This document shows, piece after piece, positions 53,444 to 62,436 of a stretch of DNA of 64,000 nucleotides. A program made the position numbers and the translations under genes. The stretch covers positions 186,001-250,000 of the forward strand of contig DAICXZ010000006.1 in the NCBI GenBank assembly GCA_027311945.1. Reading direction: 5' to 3'. This stretch comes from Erythrobacter sp. (GTDB taxonomy: Bacteria; Pseudomonadota; Alphaproteobacteria; Sphingomonadales; Sphingomonadaceae). The notes beneath the pieces were generated by a model, which did not search any database, had not been told where the DNA came from, and saw only the letters and a list, made by a program, of their open reading frames with translations. Position 1 is the stretch's first letter. Each line of letters opens with the position of its first letter.

Positions 53444-53517
53444 TGGAGGCCCGAGCCGGAATCGAACCGGCGTGCAAGGATTTGCAGTCCTCTGCGTAAC
53501 CACTCCGCCATCGGGCC
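53444..53517 (-). tRNA. tRNA-Cys (anticodon GCA)
   Basis: A minus-strand tRNA with acceptor GGCCCGA paired to the CGGGCC end and the discriminator U typical of tRNA-Cys. The anticodon loop reads CTGCAAA and the T-arm GGTTCGATTCC. CCA is encoded. It is 58 bases upstream of tRNA-Thr in the same direction, so they are probably cotranscribed. Confidence 0.96.
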
Positions 53518-53694
53518 GGAAGGCGCGCCAACTAGCGAATGCGGCGGCTTCGCGCAATCACTTTGATCGTCCGAGGCAACTTTCCCACCAACGCGGTTAC
53601 CGCCGCGTTAGCCAGCCTTCCTAACAATCGCTTTTCCAACGTGATGAAGTTTCGGTAAACGCTCGTTCGCCTATCACTGTGGCCTGTTCGAAAA

Positions 53695-54084
53695 ATGACG
53701 GGCTTGGCGACCATGATCTGTGACATAGGCGAGAATATCCCGCGGCTGCACGTTCGCTGTCGCGCCCAGTCGGGTGCGATTGCGGTTATGCCGATTCTCG
53801 ATCTTTCGGCTGGCGGATTGATGGTCGCGGTCAAGGGATGGGCGGCTATGCCGGGCGAGCGCGTGCTCGCCACCATCGACGGCTTTTCCGCGCTGTCAGG
53901 CGTGCTGGTATGGGCGGAGGACGGATTAGCCGGGATCGCCTTCGAAGTGGCCTTGCACGAGGCGGTCTTGGACCAAGTACACAGCAAGCTCGAAGGCACC
54001 TATCTCGATGCTACTGAGTTGGTCTCGCAGCGTGAGGATGAGCGAGTGACGACGGGCTCGGAGCGGCGTCGCTTCTTGGTCTGA
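53695..54084 (+). CDS. PilZ-domain protein
   Basis: A 129-residue single-domain PilZ protein. The c-di-GMP binding motifs are intact: RLHVR (17-21, RxxxR) and DLSAGG (36-41, DxSxxG). The remainder forms the expected small beta barrel, with a short polar C-terminus. No cyclase or phosphodiesterase is nearby, so the output is unknown. The ATG at 53695 has no strong ribosome site; an ATG at 53713 would remove part of the leader without touching the motifs. Confidence 0.85.
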   Translation: MTGLATMICDIGENIPRLHVRCRAQSGAIAVMPILDLSAGGLMVAVKGWAAMPGERVLATIDGFSALSGVLVWAEDGLAGIAFEVALHEAVLDQVHSKLEGTYLDATELVSQREDERVTTGSERRRFLV

Positions 54085-54124
54085 AGCCTGCGCGATTCAT
54101 ACCGAGAATGGCGCGCAAAGGTTA

Positions 54125-54168
54125 CTGACAAAAGCAAACGGGGCGCCGGTTTCCCGACACCCCGTTTG
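54125..54168 (-). terminator. Intrinsic terminator of csbD
   Basis: CAAACGGGG (54135-54143) pairs with CCCCGTTTG (54160-54168), and on the minus strand the stem is followed by CTTTTG. It lies 25 bases past the csbD stop. Confidence 0.75.
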
Positions 54169-54192
54169 TCTATGCAAAAGCTGCGGAAAAGC

Positions 54193-54363
54193 TCAGACCT
54201 TGTCGCCGAGCGCGCCTTCCACTTCGCCTTTCAGGTTCTGGGCCTGGCCCTTGGCCTTCTGGGCCTTGCCTTCAGCGCGGGTCTCGGGATCGTTCGACTG
54301 TTCCTTGACCTTGCCTGCAACCTGGTTGCCAAGGCCCTTGGCCTTTTCGGTAAGTTCGCCCAT
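54193..54363 (-). CDS. csbD: CsbD-family stress protein
   Basis: A 56-residue, very polar protein (MGELTEKAKGLGNQVAGKVK at the start, GEVEGALGDKV at the end) with the KxKG repeats of the CsbD family, found as general stress proteins. It is too short for most gene finders. An AAGGAGAA ribosome site precedes the ATG. A perfect EcfG promoter lies upstream and a terminator follows, so it is a monocistronic member of the general stress regulon. Molecular function of the family is not settled. Confidence 0.9.
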   Translation of the reverse strand: MGELTEKAKGLGNQVAGKVKEQSNDPETRAEGKAQKAKGQAQNLKGEVEGALGDKV

Positions 54364-54412
54364 TTCGGTTCTCCTTCGTATCTGGCAGGCAGTGCGCCTG
54401 TCTTACCCTATT

Positions 54413-54438
54413 AACGGAGTGAGGCGGCGGACAGTTCC
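54413..54438 (-). promoter_or_regulatory. EcfG promoter of csbD
   Basis: On the minus strand GGAAC (54438-54434), 17 bases, CGTT (54416-54413). Both boxes match the alphaproteobacterial EcfG consensus exactly, 50 bases before the csbD start. Confidence 0.85.
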
Positions 54439-54497
54439 GCCTCGGGCCGGCATTTGCGCCCAACCGAAGGGTGCAAGCGACGTACGGGAGGCTCCGC

Positions 54498-55958
54498 CTA
54501 TTCAGCCGCCTGCGTTGCCACCTTGGGAGCCTCAGCTGCTTCCGATGTGACTTTCAGCTTCTTCGCATAGTGCGACAAGGCAAGGATGCAGATCACGATG
54601 CCGGCAAGGCAGATAGCGGTCGCGACGTAGCCATCGAGCACCGCCTGCTTCGACCCGAGAAAGAGCCTTGCCCCGATCAGCGGCGCGGCCACGGCGGCGA
54701 ACTTGGCCATAAAGCTGGCCCAGCCGCCGCCGGTCGCACGTACGGCGCTCGGATAGTAGATGCTGGTGATCGAGATCACCGCCGCGTGACCGGCTCCGAC
54801 CAGCACCATGCCCACGAGCACCACGGGAATGAACGCTGGGCCGTCGAGCACGATGCCGAATCCGAGCAGCAGCACGAAAGGAATCGCGATAAGCGGTGCC
54901 AGTATGATCCCGCCGGGGCCGCGCCGTTCGGTGAAGATCAGCAGCAACACCCCCGCGATCGCCCCAGCAATGCCGCCTACCGAGCTGATGTCGCGCGCGG
55001 TATCCACGGTCAGCCCCAGCTCTTCGAGGAAGACCACACCGAACGCGGTCTTGAGGTAGATGGAAAAGGAGCTGAAGAAATAGGCAGCCCAGATTAGCGG
55101 GGTGATATAGACGAGCCAGCCCTTGAACAGCTCCTTCATCTTGCTGAGCGGATCTTGCTTGTCGTCGGTCTTGCGTTCGTCGGAAAGGGTGAAGGCGGCG
55201 TATTCGCCTGCGCTGAACTGCGGATCGAAGCGCGAGAGCATTGGTGCGATCTCGCTTGCCGGCTTGCCGGATGCCACCATCCAGCGCGCGCTCTCGGGCA
55301 GGAATGTGAACAGGACCACAGCAAGCAAGGCCGTCAGCCCGCCGCAGAAGAAAAACACCATCTGCCAGCTCGGCTCGGCCATGAAAGAAGGCACCGCGCC
55401 CGCCGCATAGAGCCCGGCATACCAACCGTCGGGCGAGGCAAGCAGGTTGGCCGCCTGCGCCGCCCCCGCGCTGCCGATAGAGAACCCGAGCATGATGATC
55501 GTGACCGAGGTCGCGCGCATGCTCTTGGGCATCGATTCGATGTTGAGCGACCAGATCGGCGCGAGCAGGCCGCCAATGGCGAGGCCGCCCAGCAGGCGCA
55601 GGGCGAACAGCACCTCGGGCGATCCGGCAAAGCCGGTGACGAAGGTGAGCACAGCCGCTCCCAGCGTGGAAATGATGATGACCGGGCGCCGACCGACGAT
55701 ATCGGCGATATAGGAGCCGATCAGCGAGCCGATCATCTGGCCGATGAAGGCCGCGGTCGACACGTCGCCCATCTGCGCTTCGGTCAGCGCCATGTCGTCG
55801 CGAATCTCGGGCAGCGTGACCGACACGAGCGCGAAGTCCAGCCCGTCGAAAAAGGTCACAAGACAACTGAGCAGCAGAATGTGCAGGTGGAACTTGGTGA
55901 ACGTCAGCTGTTGCAGGAACGCGGATACGTCCAGCGTCTTCGCCGGTTGACTAGCCAT
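54498..55958 (-). CDS. MFS transporter, AAHS (aromatic acid:H+ symporter) type
   Basis: A 486-residue transporter from ATG 55958 with 12 membrane segments. FFDGLDFALVSVTLPEI in the first segment holds the DG-D pattern of aromatic acid/H+ symporters. The loop IADIVGRRPVIIIS is the MFS signature, and LPESARWMV follows segment six. A cytoplasmic insert rich in Asp/Lys (about 225-260) is longer than usual. No aromatic degradation genes are adjacent, so the substrate may be another organic acid. Confidence 0.85.
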   Translation of the reverse strand: MASQPAKTLDVSAFLQQLTFTKFHLHILLLSCLVTFFDGLDFALVSVTLPEIRDDMALTEAQMGDVSTAAFIGQMIGSLIGSYIADIVGRRPVIIISTLGAAVLTFVTGFAGSPEVLFALRLLGGLAIGGLLAPIWSLNIESMPKSMRATSVTIIMLGFSIGSAGAAQAANLLASPDGWYAGLYAAGAVPSFMAEPSWQMVFFFCGGLTALLAVVLFTFLPESARWMVASGKPASEIAPMLSRFDPQFSAGEYAAFTLSDERKTDDKQDPLSKMKELFKGWLVYITPLIWAAYFFSSFSIYLKTAFGVVFLEELGLTVDTARDISSVGGIAGAIAGVLLLIFTERRGPGGIILAPLIAIPFVLLLGFGIVLDGPAFIPVVLVGMVLVGAGHAAVISITSIYYPSAVRATGGGWASFMAKFAAVAAPLIGARLFLGSKQAVLDGYVATAICLAGIVICILALSHYAKKLKVTSEAAEAPKVATQAAE

Positions 55959-56189
55959 GTGCGATCTTCTCCCTGACCGAGCCCTTAGCATGCTCACGGT
56001 CTGCCGTAGTTAGGCCAGAAGCCTCGGCGCAATGCAAGGCGCTTTGGTCAGAGAATTGCTCGCTTTGGGCGGCGGCCCAGCGTTTTGGCGCAGATTTGGT
56101 CCGGTATGCAGACGCCGCCCGGCGATCCCGCCGCCGATAAGGGGCGGGGGACGTTTACCCGGCGGCGCCTACGCTTGTTCGGTGCGCCG

Positions 56190-57389
56190 TCAGGCTGCGC
56201 TGGAATTCACGCCCATGCTTTGCAGGTAGCGGCGGATGTTCCTCCCCGCCTGGCGCAGGCGCTGTTCGTTCTCGACCAGCCCGATCCGCACGAAGCCTTC
56301 GCCGTCCTCGCCGTAGCCCACGCCCGGTGCCACCGCGACTTCGGCATGGATCAGCAATTGCTTGGCGAACTCCATACTGCCCATTTCCTTCAGCGTCGGT
56401 GGCAGGGGGGCCCAGGCGAACATCGAGGCGGGCGGCGGCGGGATTTCCCAGCCCGCGCGCCCGAAGGCCTCGACCATCACGTCGCGGCGCTTGTGGTAAA
56501 GCTGGCGGTTCTTTTCGACGATGTCCTGCGGCCCGTTGAGCGCGGCCACGGCGGCGGCCTGCATCGGGGTGAAAGCGCCATAGTCGATATAGCTCTTCAC
56601 GCGGGTGAGCGCGGCGATCAGCGTGGGGTTGCCGACCGCGAAGCCAAGCCGCCAGCCTGCCATCGAGAAGGTCTTCGACATCGAGGTGAATTCCACCGCC
56701 ACGTCCTTGGCGCCGGGCACCTGCAGGATCGAAGGGGTGGGCTTGCCGTCGAAGTACAGCTCCGAATAGGCGAGGTCGGACAGGATCCAGACCTTGTGGA
56801 ACTTCGCCCAGTCGACCAGCCGTTCATAGAAGGCCAGGTCGACCACTTCGGCGGTGGGGTTGCTGGGGAAGTTCACCACCAGCACCGTGGGGCGCGGAAC
56901 CGTGAAGTTCATCGCCTTTTCCAGCTCGTCCCAATAACGCTCGTCGGGCGTGGTCGGCACCGAGCGGATCGAGGCCCCGGCAATGATGAAGCCGAAGGTG
57001 TGAATCGGATAGCTCGGGTTGGGGGCGAGGATGGTGTCGCCCGGCGCGGTGATCGCGGTGGCGAGGCTGGCGAGGCCTTCCTTCGAGCCAAGCGTGACCA
57101 CCACTTCGCTTTCGGGGTCGAGCTCCACGCCGAAGCGGCGCTGGTAATAGGCGGCCTGAGCCTTGCGCAGGCCGGGGATGCCCTTCGACTGCGAATAGCC
57201 GTGGGCATCGGGGTTCTGCGCCACCTCGCACAGCTTGTCGATCACATGCTGGGGAGGGGGCAGGTCGGGATTGCCCATGCCGAGGTCGATGATATCGCGA
57301 CCTTCCGCTCGCGCGGCCGCTCGCATCGCGTTGACTTCGGCGATGACATAGGGCGGCAGTCGCTTGATGCGGTAGAAATCGGTATCCAT
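56190..57389 (-). CDS. alaC: Class I aminotransferase, AlaC-like
   Basis: A 399-residue PLP enzyme. The Schiff-base lysine is in SMSKTFSMAGWRLGF. Other fold type I features are LGMGNPDLPPP, NPSYPIHT, VNFPSNPTAEV and the arginine of FVRIGLVEN. The sequence resembles AlaC/LL-diaminopimelate-type aminotransferases, which make alanine from pyruvate and glutamate. It is a monocistronic unit between a transporter and phaC. The exact amino donor is not certain from sequence. Confidence 0.85.
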   Translation of the reverse strand: MDTDFYRIKRLPPYVIAEVNAMRAAARAEGRDIIDLGMGNPDLPPPQHVIDKLCEVAQNPDAHGYSQSKGIPGLRKAQAAYYQRRFGVELDPESEVVVTLGSKEGLASLATAITAPGDTILAPNPSYPIHTFGFIIAGASIRSVPTTPDERYWDELEKAMNFTVPRPTVLVVNFPSNPTAEVVDLAFYERLVDWAKFHKVWILSDLAYSELYFDGKPTPSILQVPGAKDVAVEFTSMSKTFSMAGWRLGFAVGNPTLIAALTRVKSYIDYGAFTPMQAAAVAALNGPQDIVEKNRQLYHKRRDVMVEAFGRAGWEIPPPPASMFAWAPLPPTLKEMGSMEFAKQLLIHAEVAVAPGVGYGEDGEGFVRIGLVENEQRLRQAGRNIRRYLQSMGVNSSAA

Positions 57390-57539
57390 GGCCTTGCTCG
57401 GCTATTTCCTCGTTGTTGATAAGGGCGTCCCTTGTGAAGCAATCGCGCGGTTTGCGCAACGCGCCGCATGGCGGCATCCTAAGCTTTTGCTGCCAATCGG
57501 CACGCAGCACGCTATGAGGCGGATGAAGGAACCGGGGCT

Positions 57540-59426
57540 ATGGCATCAGACGACCTCCACGACGGCAAGACCGGCCAGGATGTGGCCGACATTTTCACCG
57601 AGATGCTGCGCATTCAGGGCGAGGCGGCGCGCCAGATGATGGCAGGCTTTGCCCCCGATGCGGTGGAGTCGCTGCCCAACAAAGCCACGATTGACGAGTT
57701 CGGCGCGGCCATGCTCGCCGCCCAGAAAAACTGGTTCGACATGGTTCTGCCGGGGGAAAACCGGCCCGCACCTCCGCTGCCCGATGCGCACCCTTCGGCC
57801 TGGTTCGATGCCATGCACAAGCTGGCGGCGACCATGCCTGCGTTCGATCTCGATGCGCAGCAGGCCATGTGGCGCGACGGGCTGGAGCTGTGGAGCAATA
57901 TCCTCGGTCACTACACCGAGCAGGGCCGGGCCGATGCGCAGATCGAGGCGCTGTGGCGCAACGATCGCCGATTTGCCGATCCGGCCTGGCGGGCCGAGCC
58001 GGTCTTCGCGCTGATTCATCAGACCTATCTGTTGATGGCTGAGCGCATCGGCGCTGCTATCGAGCGCGCCGAGGGGCTGGACGACTTCGAACGCGAGCAG
58101 ATGAGCTTTGCGACCAAGGCGATGCTCGATGCGATGAGCCCGGCGAACTTCCCGCTGATGAACCCGGTGGTGCTCGAACGCACGATCGCCACGCAGGGTG
58201 AGAACCTCGTGAAGGGGCTCGAACGGCTGACGCACGATCTTGAGGCGGGGCAGCTCACGCACACCGATGCCAGCACCTTCAAAATTGGCGAGAATATCGC
58301 CGCCACGCCGGGCAAGGTCATTTACGAGACCGAGCTGTTCCAGCTCATCCACTATACCCCGACCACCGAGAAGGTGCTTGAGACGCCGCTGTTGATCTTC
58401 CCGCCGTGGATCAACCGGTTCTACATCCTCGACCTCAATCCGAAGAAGAGCTTAGTGCGCTGGGCGCTTGAGCAGGGGCTGAGCGTGCTGCTGGTAAGCT
58501 GGCGTTCGGCCGATGCCAGCCTCGCCGATATCACCATGGACGACTACGTGCGCGCCCAGATCGAGGCTATCGAGGTCACGCGCGAGCGGCTCAAGGTGAG
58601 CGATGTCCACACGGTCGGCTATTGCGTGGCGGGCACCACACTTGCGGCGACGCTCGCAGTGCTGGCGCGGCGGGGCGAGGCGGACAAGGTCGCCTCGGCA
58701 ACCTTCCTCACCGCGCAGGTCGATTTCGAACATGCCGGGGTGCTGAAGCTGTTCGTCGACGAGGAGAACCTCGACTTCATCCGAAAGGCCAGCACCAACG
58801 GCTATTTCGACGGGCGCTATATGGCCGCCACGTTCAACCTGCTGCGCGGCACCGACCTCATCTGGAATTACGTGGTCAATTACTATCTGCTGGCCGAGGA
58901 CTATCCTGCCTTCGACCTGCTGTACTGGAACGGCGACGTTACCAATCTGCCCGCCAAGTGGCACGAGGCTTACCTCACCGACATGTATCGCGACAATCTG
59001 CTGGTGGTGCCCGACGCTCTGTCGGCGGATGGCACGCCGATCGACCTCACGCGCATCACCACGCCCGCCTATGTGCAGGCGGGCCGCGAAGATCACATTG
59101 CGCCGCCCGAAAGCGTGTTCGAGATCACCCGTCATCTCGCCGGGCCGCTTCGGTTCGTGCTGGCGGGCAGTGGTCATATCGCCGGGGTGGTCAATCCGCC
59201 CGCTGCGGGCAAATACCAGCACTGGACCTGCCCCGACCGTGTCGACAGCCTCGACGAGTTCATCGCCGCCGCAACCGAGAGCAAGGGCAGTTGGTGGCCC
59301 GACTGGTTCGCCTGGCTCGAGCAACTGCGGCCTGCTGAGGTGAAGGTGAAGGGCGCGCGAAAACCGGGCGGCAAGGCCAACCCCGCAATCGAGGATGCGC
59401 CCGGCCGCTACGTGCGGGTGCGCTAG
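57540..59426 (+). CDS. phaC: Class I poly(3-hydroxyalkanoate) synthase
   Basis: A 628-residue PHA synthase that polymerises (R)-3-hydroxyacyl-CoA. The lipase-like box GYCVAG puts the catalytic cysteine at C362. The conserved segments FPPWINRFYILDL, SWRSADASLADITMDDY and the histidine of SGHIAGVVNPP are present. Length and single-subunit organisation indicate class I. A phasin gene follows after 150 bases that carry PhaR-type boxes. No phaA/phaB gene is adjacent. Confidence 0.95.
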   Translation: MASDDLHDGKTGQDVADIFTEMLRIQGEAARQMMAGFAPDAVESLPNKATIDEFGAAMLAAQKNWFDMVLPGENRPAPPLPDAHPSAWFDAMHKLAATMPAFDLDAQQAMWRDGLELWSNILGHYTEQGRADAQIEALWRNDRRFADPAWRAEPVFALIHQTYLLMAERIGAAIERAEGLDDFEREQMSFATKAMLDAMSPANFPLMNPVVLERTIATQGENLVKGLERLTHDLEAGQLTHTDASTFKIGENIAATPGKVIYETELFQLIHYTPTTEKVLETPLLIFPPWINRFYILDLNPKKSLVRWALEQGLSVLLVSWRSADASLADITMDDYVRAQIEAIEVTRERLKVSDVHTVGYCVAGTTLAATLAVLARRGEADKVASATFLTAQVDFEHAGVLKLFVDEENLDFIRKASTNGYFDGRYMAATFNLLRGTDLIWNYVVNYYLLAEDYPAFDLLYWNGDVTNLPAKWHEAYLTDMYRDNLLVVPDALSADGTPIDLTRITTPAYVQAGREDHIAPPESVFEITRHLAGPLRFVLAGSGHIAGVVNPPAAGKYQHWTCPDRVDSLDEFIAAATESKGSWWPDWFAWLEQLRPAEVKVKGARKPGGKANPAIEDAPGRYVRVR

Positions 59427-59452
59427 GAAGTCTTACGCTCTACACTTGCTTA

Positions 59453-59516
59453 TTGTGCGCTGCACAAAAGTTCCTTGACGAATGCAATTCAAGGTCCTAT
59501 TTGTGCACTGCAACAA
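59453..59516 (+). promoter_or_regulatory. Phasin promoter with two TGC-N3-GCA boxes
   Basis: A perfect dyad TTGTGC-GCT-GCACAA at 59453-59467 and a weaker copy TTGTGC-ACT-GCAACAA at 59501-59516 contain the TGC-N3-GCA core reported for the PHA regulator PhaR. A TTGACG hexamer at 59475-59480 with TATTTG 17 bases later could be the promoter. PhaR would then repress phasin until PHA granules titrate it. Confidence 0.65.
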
Positions 59517-59577
59517 AGTGATTTAATCGCCTGTCGCGGATGAGTCGACAGCCGGTAATCGCAGAAGCGAGGTATCG

Positions 59578-60429
59578 ATGGCAGACGAGCCCAGCAAGAA
59601 AGACGTCAGCGCCGAGGCAGCCGCCGAGAAGGCCTATGCCGACGCTGCGGGCAGTGTGAAGCCGAAGGCAGCTGCGGAGGCTGAGAAGCCCGAGCTCAAG
59701 CCTGCTCCGGCAGCGCAGGAAAAGCCAGCGGACAAACCGGCTCCGGCCATGGCTGCGCCCGTGAAGGCAGAGCCTGTAAAGAAAGCACCGGCGAAGAGTG
59801 TCACGGCCAAGAAGGCTCCGGCTAAGTCGGTCAAGCCCAAGGCACCTGCTCCGGCTGCCCCCAAGAAGGCCCCCGTTGCAGCCAAGGCGCAGGAAAAGCC
59901 TGCACCGGCCAAGACTGCTTCGAATACCAAGCCCACCTTACCCAGCGCTGCTCCCAGCGTCACCGAATTGAAGGAAAAGATCATGACCACCAACGATTTC
60001 ACCGCCACTATGACCGAAACCATGAGCGGCGCCGTCGCCGAAGTGCAGGCCAAGATGCAGGAAGCTTACGACAAGAGCACCAGCATGGTCACCGAGATGA
60101 CCGAGTTCGCCAAGGGCAATGTCGATGCCATGATGGAATCGGGCAAGATCCTTGCCGAAGGCGTGCAGGGCCTGGGCAAGTCCATGGCGGACGATGCCAA
60201 GTCGGTTTACGAGACCGCCACGGCCGACATGAAGGAAATGGCCTCGATCAAGAGCCCGACCGAGCTGTTCCAGCTGCAGGGCAAGATCATGCGCCGCAAC
60301 TTCGATGCCATGATCGCCAACGCCTCCAAGGGCACCGATGCGATGATGAAGCTCGCCAACGACAGCGTCGCCCCGATCAGCGGCCGCGTGAACATGGCTG
60401 CCGAAAAGATGTCGAAGGTCGCCGCCTGA
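59578..60429 (+). CDS. phaP: Phasin with Lys/Ala/Pro-rich N-terminal extension
   Basis: A 283-residue granule-associated protein. The first 125 residues are a low-complexity Ala/Lys/Pro region (repeats such as APAKSV and KKAPVAAK). The rest is the phasin domain (about 140-283) with amphipathic helices and the family pattern AKGNVDAMMESGKILAEGVQGLGK and FDAMIANASKG. An internal ATG near residue 135 (MTTNDFTATM) marks where a plain phasin would begin. The basic extension resembles DNA- or nucleoid-binding tails and could link granules to the chromosome. Confidence 0.88.
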   Translation: MADEPSKKDVSAEAAAEKAYADAAGSVKPKAAAEAEKPELKPAPAAQEKPADKPAPAMAAPVKAEPVKKAPAKSVTAKKAPAKSVKPKAPAPAAPKKAPVAAKAQEKPAPAKTASNTKPTLPSAAPSVTELKEKIMTTNDFTATMTETMSGAVAEVQAKMQEAYDKSTSMVTEMTEFAKGNVDAMMESGKILAEGVQGLGKSMADDAKSVYETATADMKEMASIKSPTELFQLQGKIMRRNFDAMIANASKGTDAMMKLANDSVAPISGRVNMAAEKMSKVAA

Positions 60430-60488
60430 GGCGCCTTCCAACGAACAACCGGCTGCCGACCTCTCCTCCTCTCCCAGGCAGCCGATTG

Positions 60489-60526
60489 GGCCGGGCGATC
60501 CTTGCGATCGCCCGGCCTTGATCGTT
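60489..60526 (+). terminator. Intrinsic terminator of phaP
   Basis: GGCCGGGCGATC (60489-60500) pairs perfectly with GATCGCCCGGCC (60506-60517) around five bases, followed by TTGATCGTTTT. A 12-bp stem ends the phaC-phaP region. Confidence 0.85.
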
Positions 60527-60621
60527 TTGTAGCCTGCCCGGGGGTTCGACCAGGGGCACTCAGGCCGCGGGCTTAACCGGAAGGCAAGCCCCGGCTGACA
60601 ACAAAAATACGGAGGTCCGAC

Positions 60622-61077
60622 TTGCAGCCGGGCCATGCGATACGATATTTGGTGTCAACGATGACCAGCCTCCACCATCCCGACGCCGCATCAGACGGCC
60701 CCGAACGCGCTTTGGCTGTTCTGTTTCCGCAGGCCGGCCCCGGCCGCGATGCCGACGATGAAGGCGATGCCGGAGGCGGTTCGGGGCAGGCCGCGCTTGC
60801 CACCAAGACACGCGCCAAGCCCAAGAAGCCCAGCCAGTACAAGGTGCTGCTGCTCAACGACGACTATACCCCGATGGAATTCGTGGTGATGGTCCTCAAG
60901 CGGTTCTTCAAGATGGACCTCGAACAGGCAACGCGTGTGATGCTTCACGTGCACCAGCGCGGGGTCGGCGTCTGCGGCATTTTTCCCTATGAAGTGGCCG
61001 AAACCAAGGTCAGTCAGGTGATGGATTGCGCCCGCGAAAACGAGCATCCGCTGCAATGCACGCTCGAAAAGGCGTGA
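60622..61077 (+). CDS. clpS: ATP-dependent Clp protease adaptor ClpS
   Basis: A 151-residue N-degron adaptor for ClpAP. The TTG at 60622 is favoured because GGAGG lies six bases upstream; an ATG at 60661 without such a site would give 138 residues. The ClpS domain (about 68-150) shows [20 protein letters not shown] with the N-end-rule pocket residues, [21 protein letters not shown] and the ClpA contact region. The N-terminal extension is disordered. clpA is not adjacent. Confidence 0.93.
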   Translation: MQPGHAIRYLVSTMTSLHHPDAASDGPERALAVLFPQAGPGRDADDEGDAGGGSGQAALATKTRAKPKKPSQYKVLLLNDDYTPMEFVVMVLKRFFKMDLEQATRVMLHVHQRGVGVCGIFPYEVAETKVSQVMDCARENEHPLQCTLEKA

Positions 61078-61188
61078 CCGTTGCGCCACTCGCAATGGGC
61101 TGTCCACCTGGCTTGGCGCTTATAGACATGACCTCAGGATAATAAGCCGCTAAGGCCGGTTGGCCCCGTATCGCAGCAAGCTAAGCTA

Positions 61189-62436
61189 TTGTCCCGCTTC
61201 ATCACCTCCGCTGATCGCTATATCTTCCGCCTTGTGGTGGTGCCGATGATCGGGGTGTTTCTGCTCGCGGCCAGTCTGCTGCTGCTCGAAAAGATGCTGC
61301 GCCTGTTCGAGTTCGTCTCGCTGGAAGGCGGGCCGGTGGGCGTGGTCTTCAAGATGCTGCTCAACCTGATCCCCGAATATGCGGGGCTGGCGATTCCGCT
61401 GGGGCTGATGCTCGGCATCCTGTTCGCGTTCCGCAAGCTGGCCACATCGAGCGAGCTGGACGTGATGCGGGCGGTGGGCTGGTCGTACACCCGGCTGTTG
61501 CGTGTGCCCTATCTCATCACGCTGGTGCTGGTCGGGCTCAACTTCGCCATCGTCGGCTATCTCCAGCCCAAGGCGCGCTTCGCCTATCAGGAGATGGAGT
61601 TCGAGCTGCGCTCTGGCGCGCTGGGCGCTTCGATCCGGGTTGGCGAGTTCAATGCCATTGAAGACCGGGTCGCCCTGCGCATCGAGGCCAGCGAGGACGA
61701 TGGGCGCCGTCTGCTGGGCATTTTTGCGCGACTGGCCGACGACAAGGGGCAGGTGCTCTCGATCTCGGCGCGCGAGGGGCGGTTCCTCGCCAATCGGGAG
61801 GACCGCAACACGATCATCCTGCGGCTGGCCGATGGCACCATCATTCACGACGTGGAGGACGGGCCGCCGCGCGTGCTCAGTTTCAGCCAGCACGACCTGC
61901 CGATAGACCTGCCCGCGCTGGAAGACTTCCGCGCCCGCGGGGCGGACGAGCAGGAATATGTCTTGCCCGAGCTGCTCAGAATCGGCTGGAGCCCAGAAAG
62001 CAGCGCCGATCAGCGCGCGGCCAGCCAGGCCAACTTCAACTTCCGCATGGTGGAGGTGGTAATGATGATCCTCCTCCCTTTGATGGCGCTGGCGCTGGCC
62101 ATACCGCCCAAGCGCTCGACCTCGTCGCTGGGGGTGTTCGTTTCCATCGTGATCGTGGTCGCCTATCACAAGGTGAACCAATATGGCGCTGAGGTTGCCG
62201 CCATCGGCCGGGTCGATCCGTTCCTGGCGCTGTGGGGGCCGTTCGCGGTGCTCGCGGCGATGATCTTGTGGATGTACTATCAGGTCGCTTTCGTTCCTGG
62301 TGGGCAGGCGTTGGGTGTGCTTGAGAGGCTCTTTGCCAAGCTGGGCAAGCGGGTGAAGAAGCTTTTCGGGGCCAACCGGCGCAAGGCCTTGCGGATCTCG
62401 GACGCAGAGGATGAGGGATCGTTGGGTGCTGTTTGA
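61189..62436 (+). CDS. lptF: Lipopolysaccharide export permease LptF
   Basis: A 415-residue inner-membrane subunit of the LptB2FG exporter. It begins with TTG (MSRFITSADRYIFRLVVVPM). Membrane helices at about 12-35, 50-80 and 100-120 are followed by a periplasmic beta-jellyroll (about 125-275), and three more helices lie at about 285-375. The YLQPKARFAYQEMEFELRSGAL junction is typical. It overlaps lptG by 26 bases. The C-terminal basic tail (390-415) is longer than in E. coli. Confidence 0.93.
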   Translation: MSRFITSADRYIFRLVVVPMIGVFLLAASLLLLEKMLRLFEFVSLEGGPVGVVFKMLLNLIPEYAGLAIPLGLMLGILFAFRKLATSSELDVMRAVGWSYTRLLRVPYLITLVLVGLNFAIVGYLQPKARFAYQEMEFELRSGALGASIRVGEFNAIEDRVALRIEASEDDGRRLLGIFARLADDKGQVLSISAREGRFLANREDRNTIILRLADGTIIHDVEDGPPRVLSFSQHDLPIDLPALEDFRARGADEQEYVLPELLRIGWSPESSADQRAASQANFNFRMVEVVMMILLPLMALALAIPPKRSTSSLGVFVSIVIVVAYHKVNQYGAEVAAIGRVDPFLALWGPFAVLAAMILWMYYQVAFVPGGQALGVLERLFAKLGKRVKKLFGANRRKALRISDAEDEGSLGAV

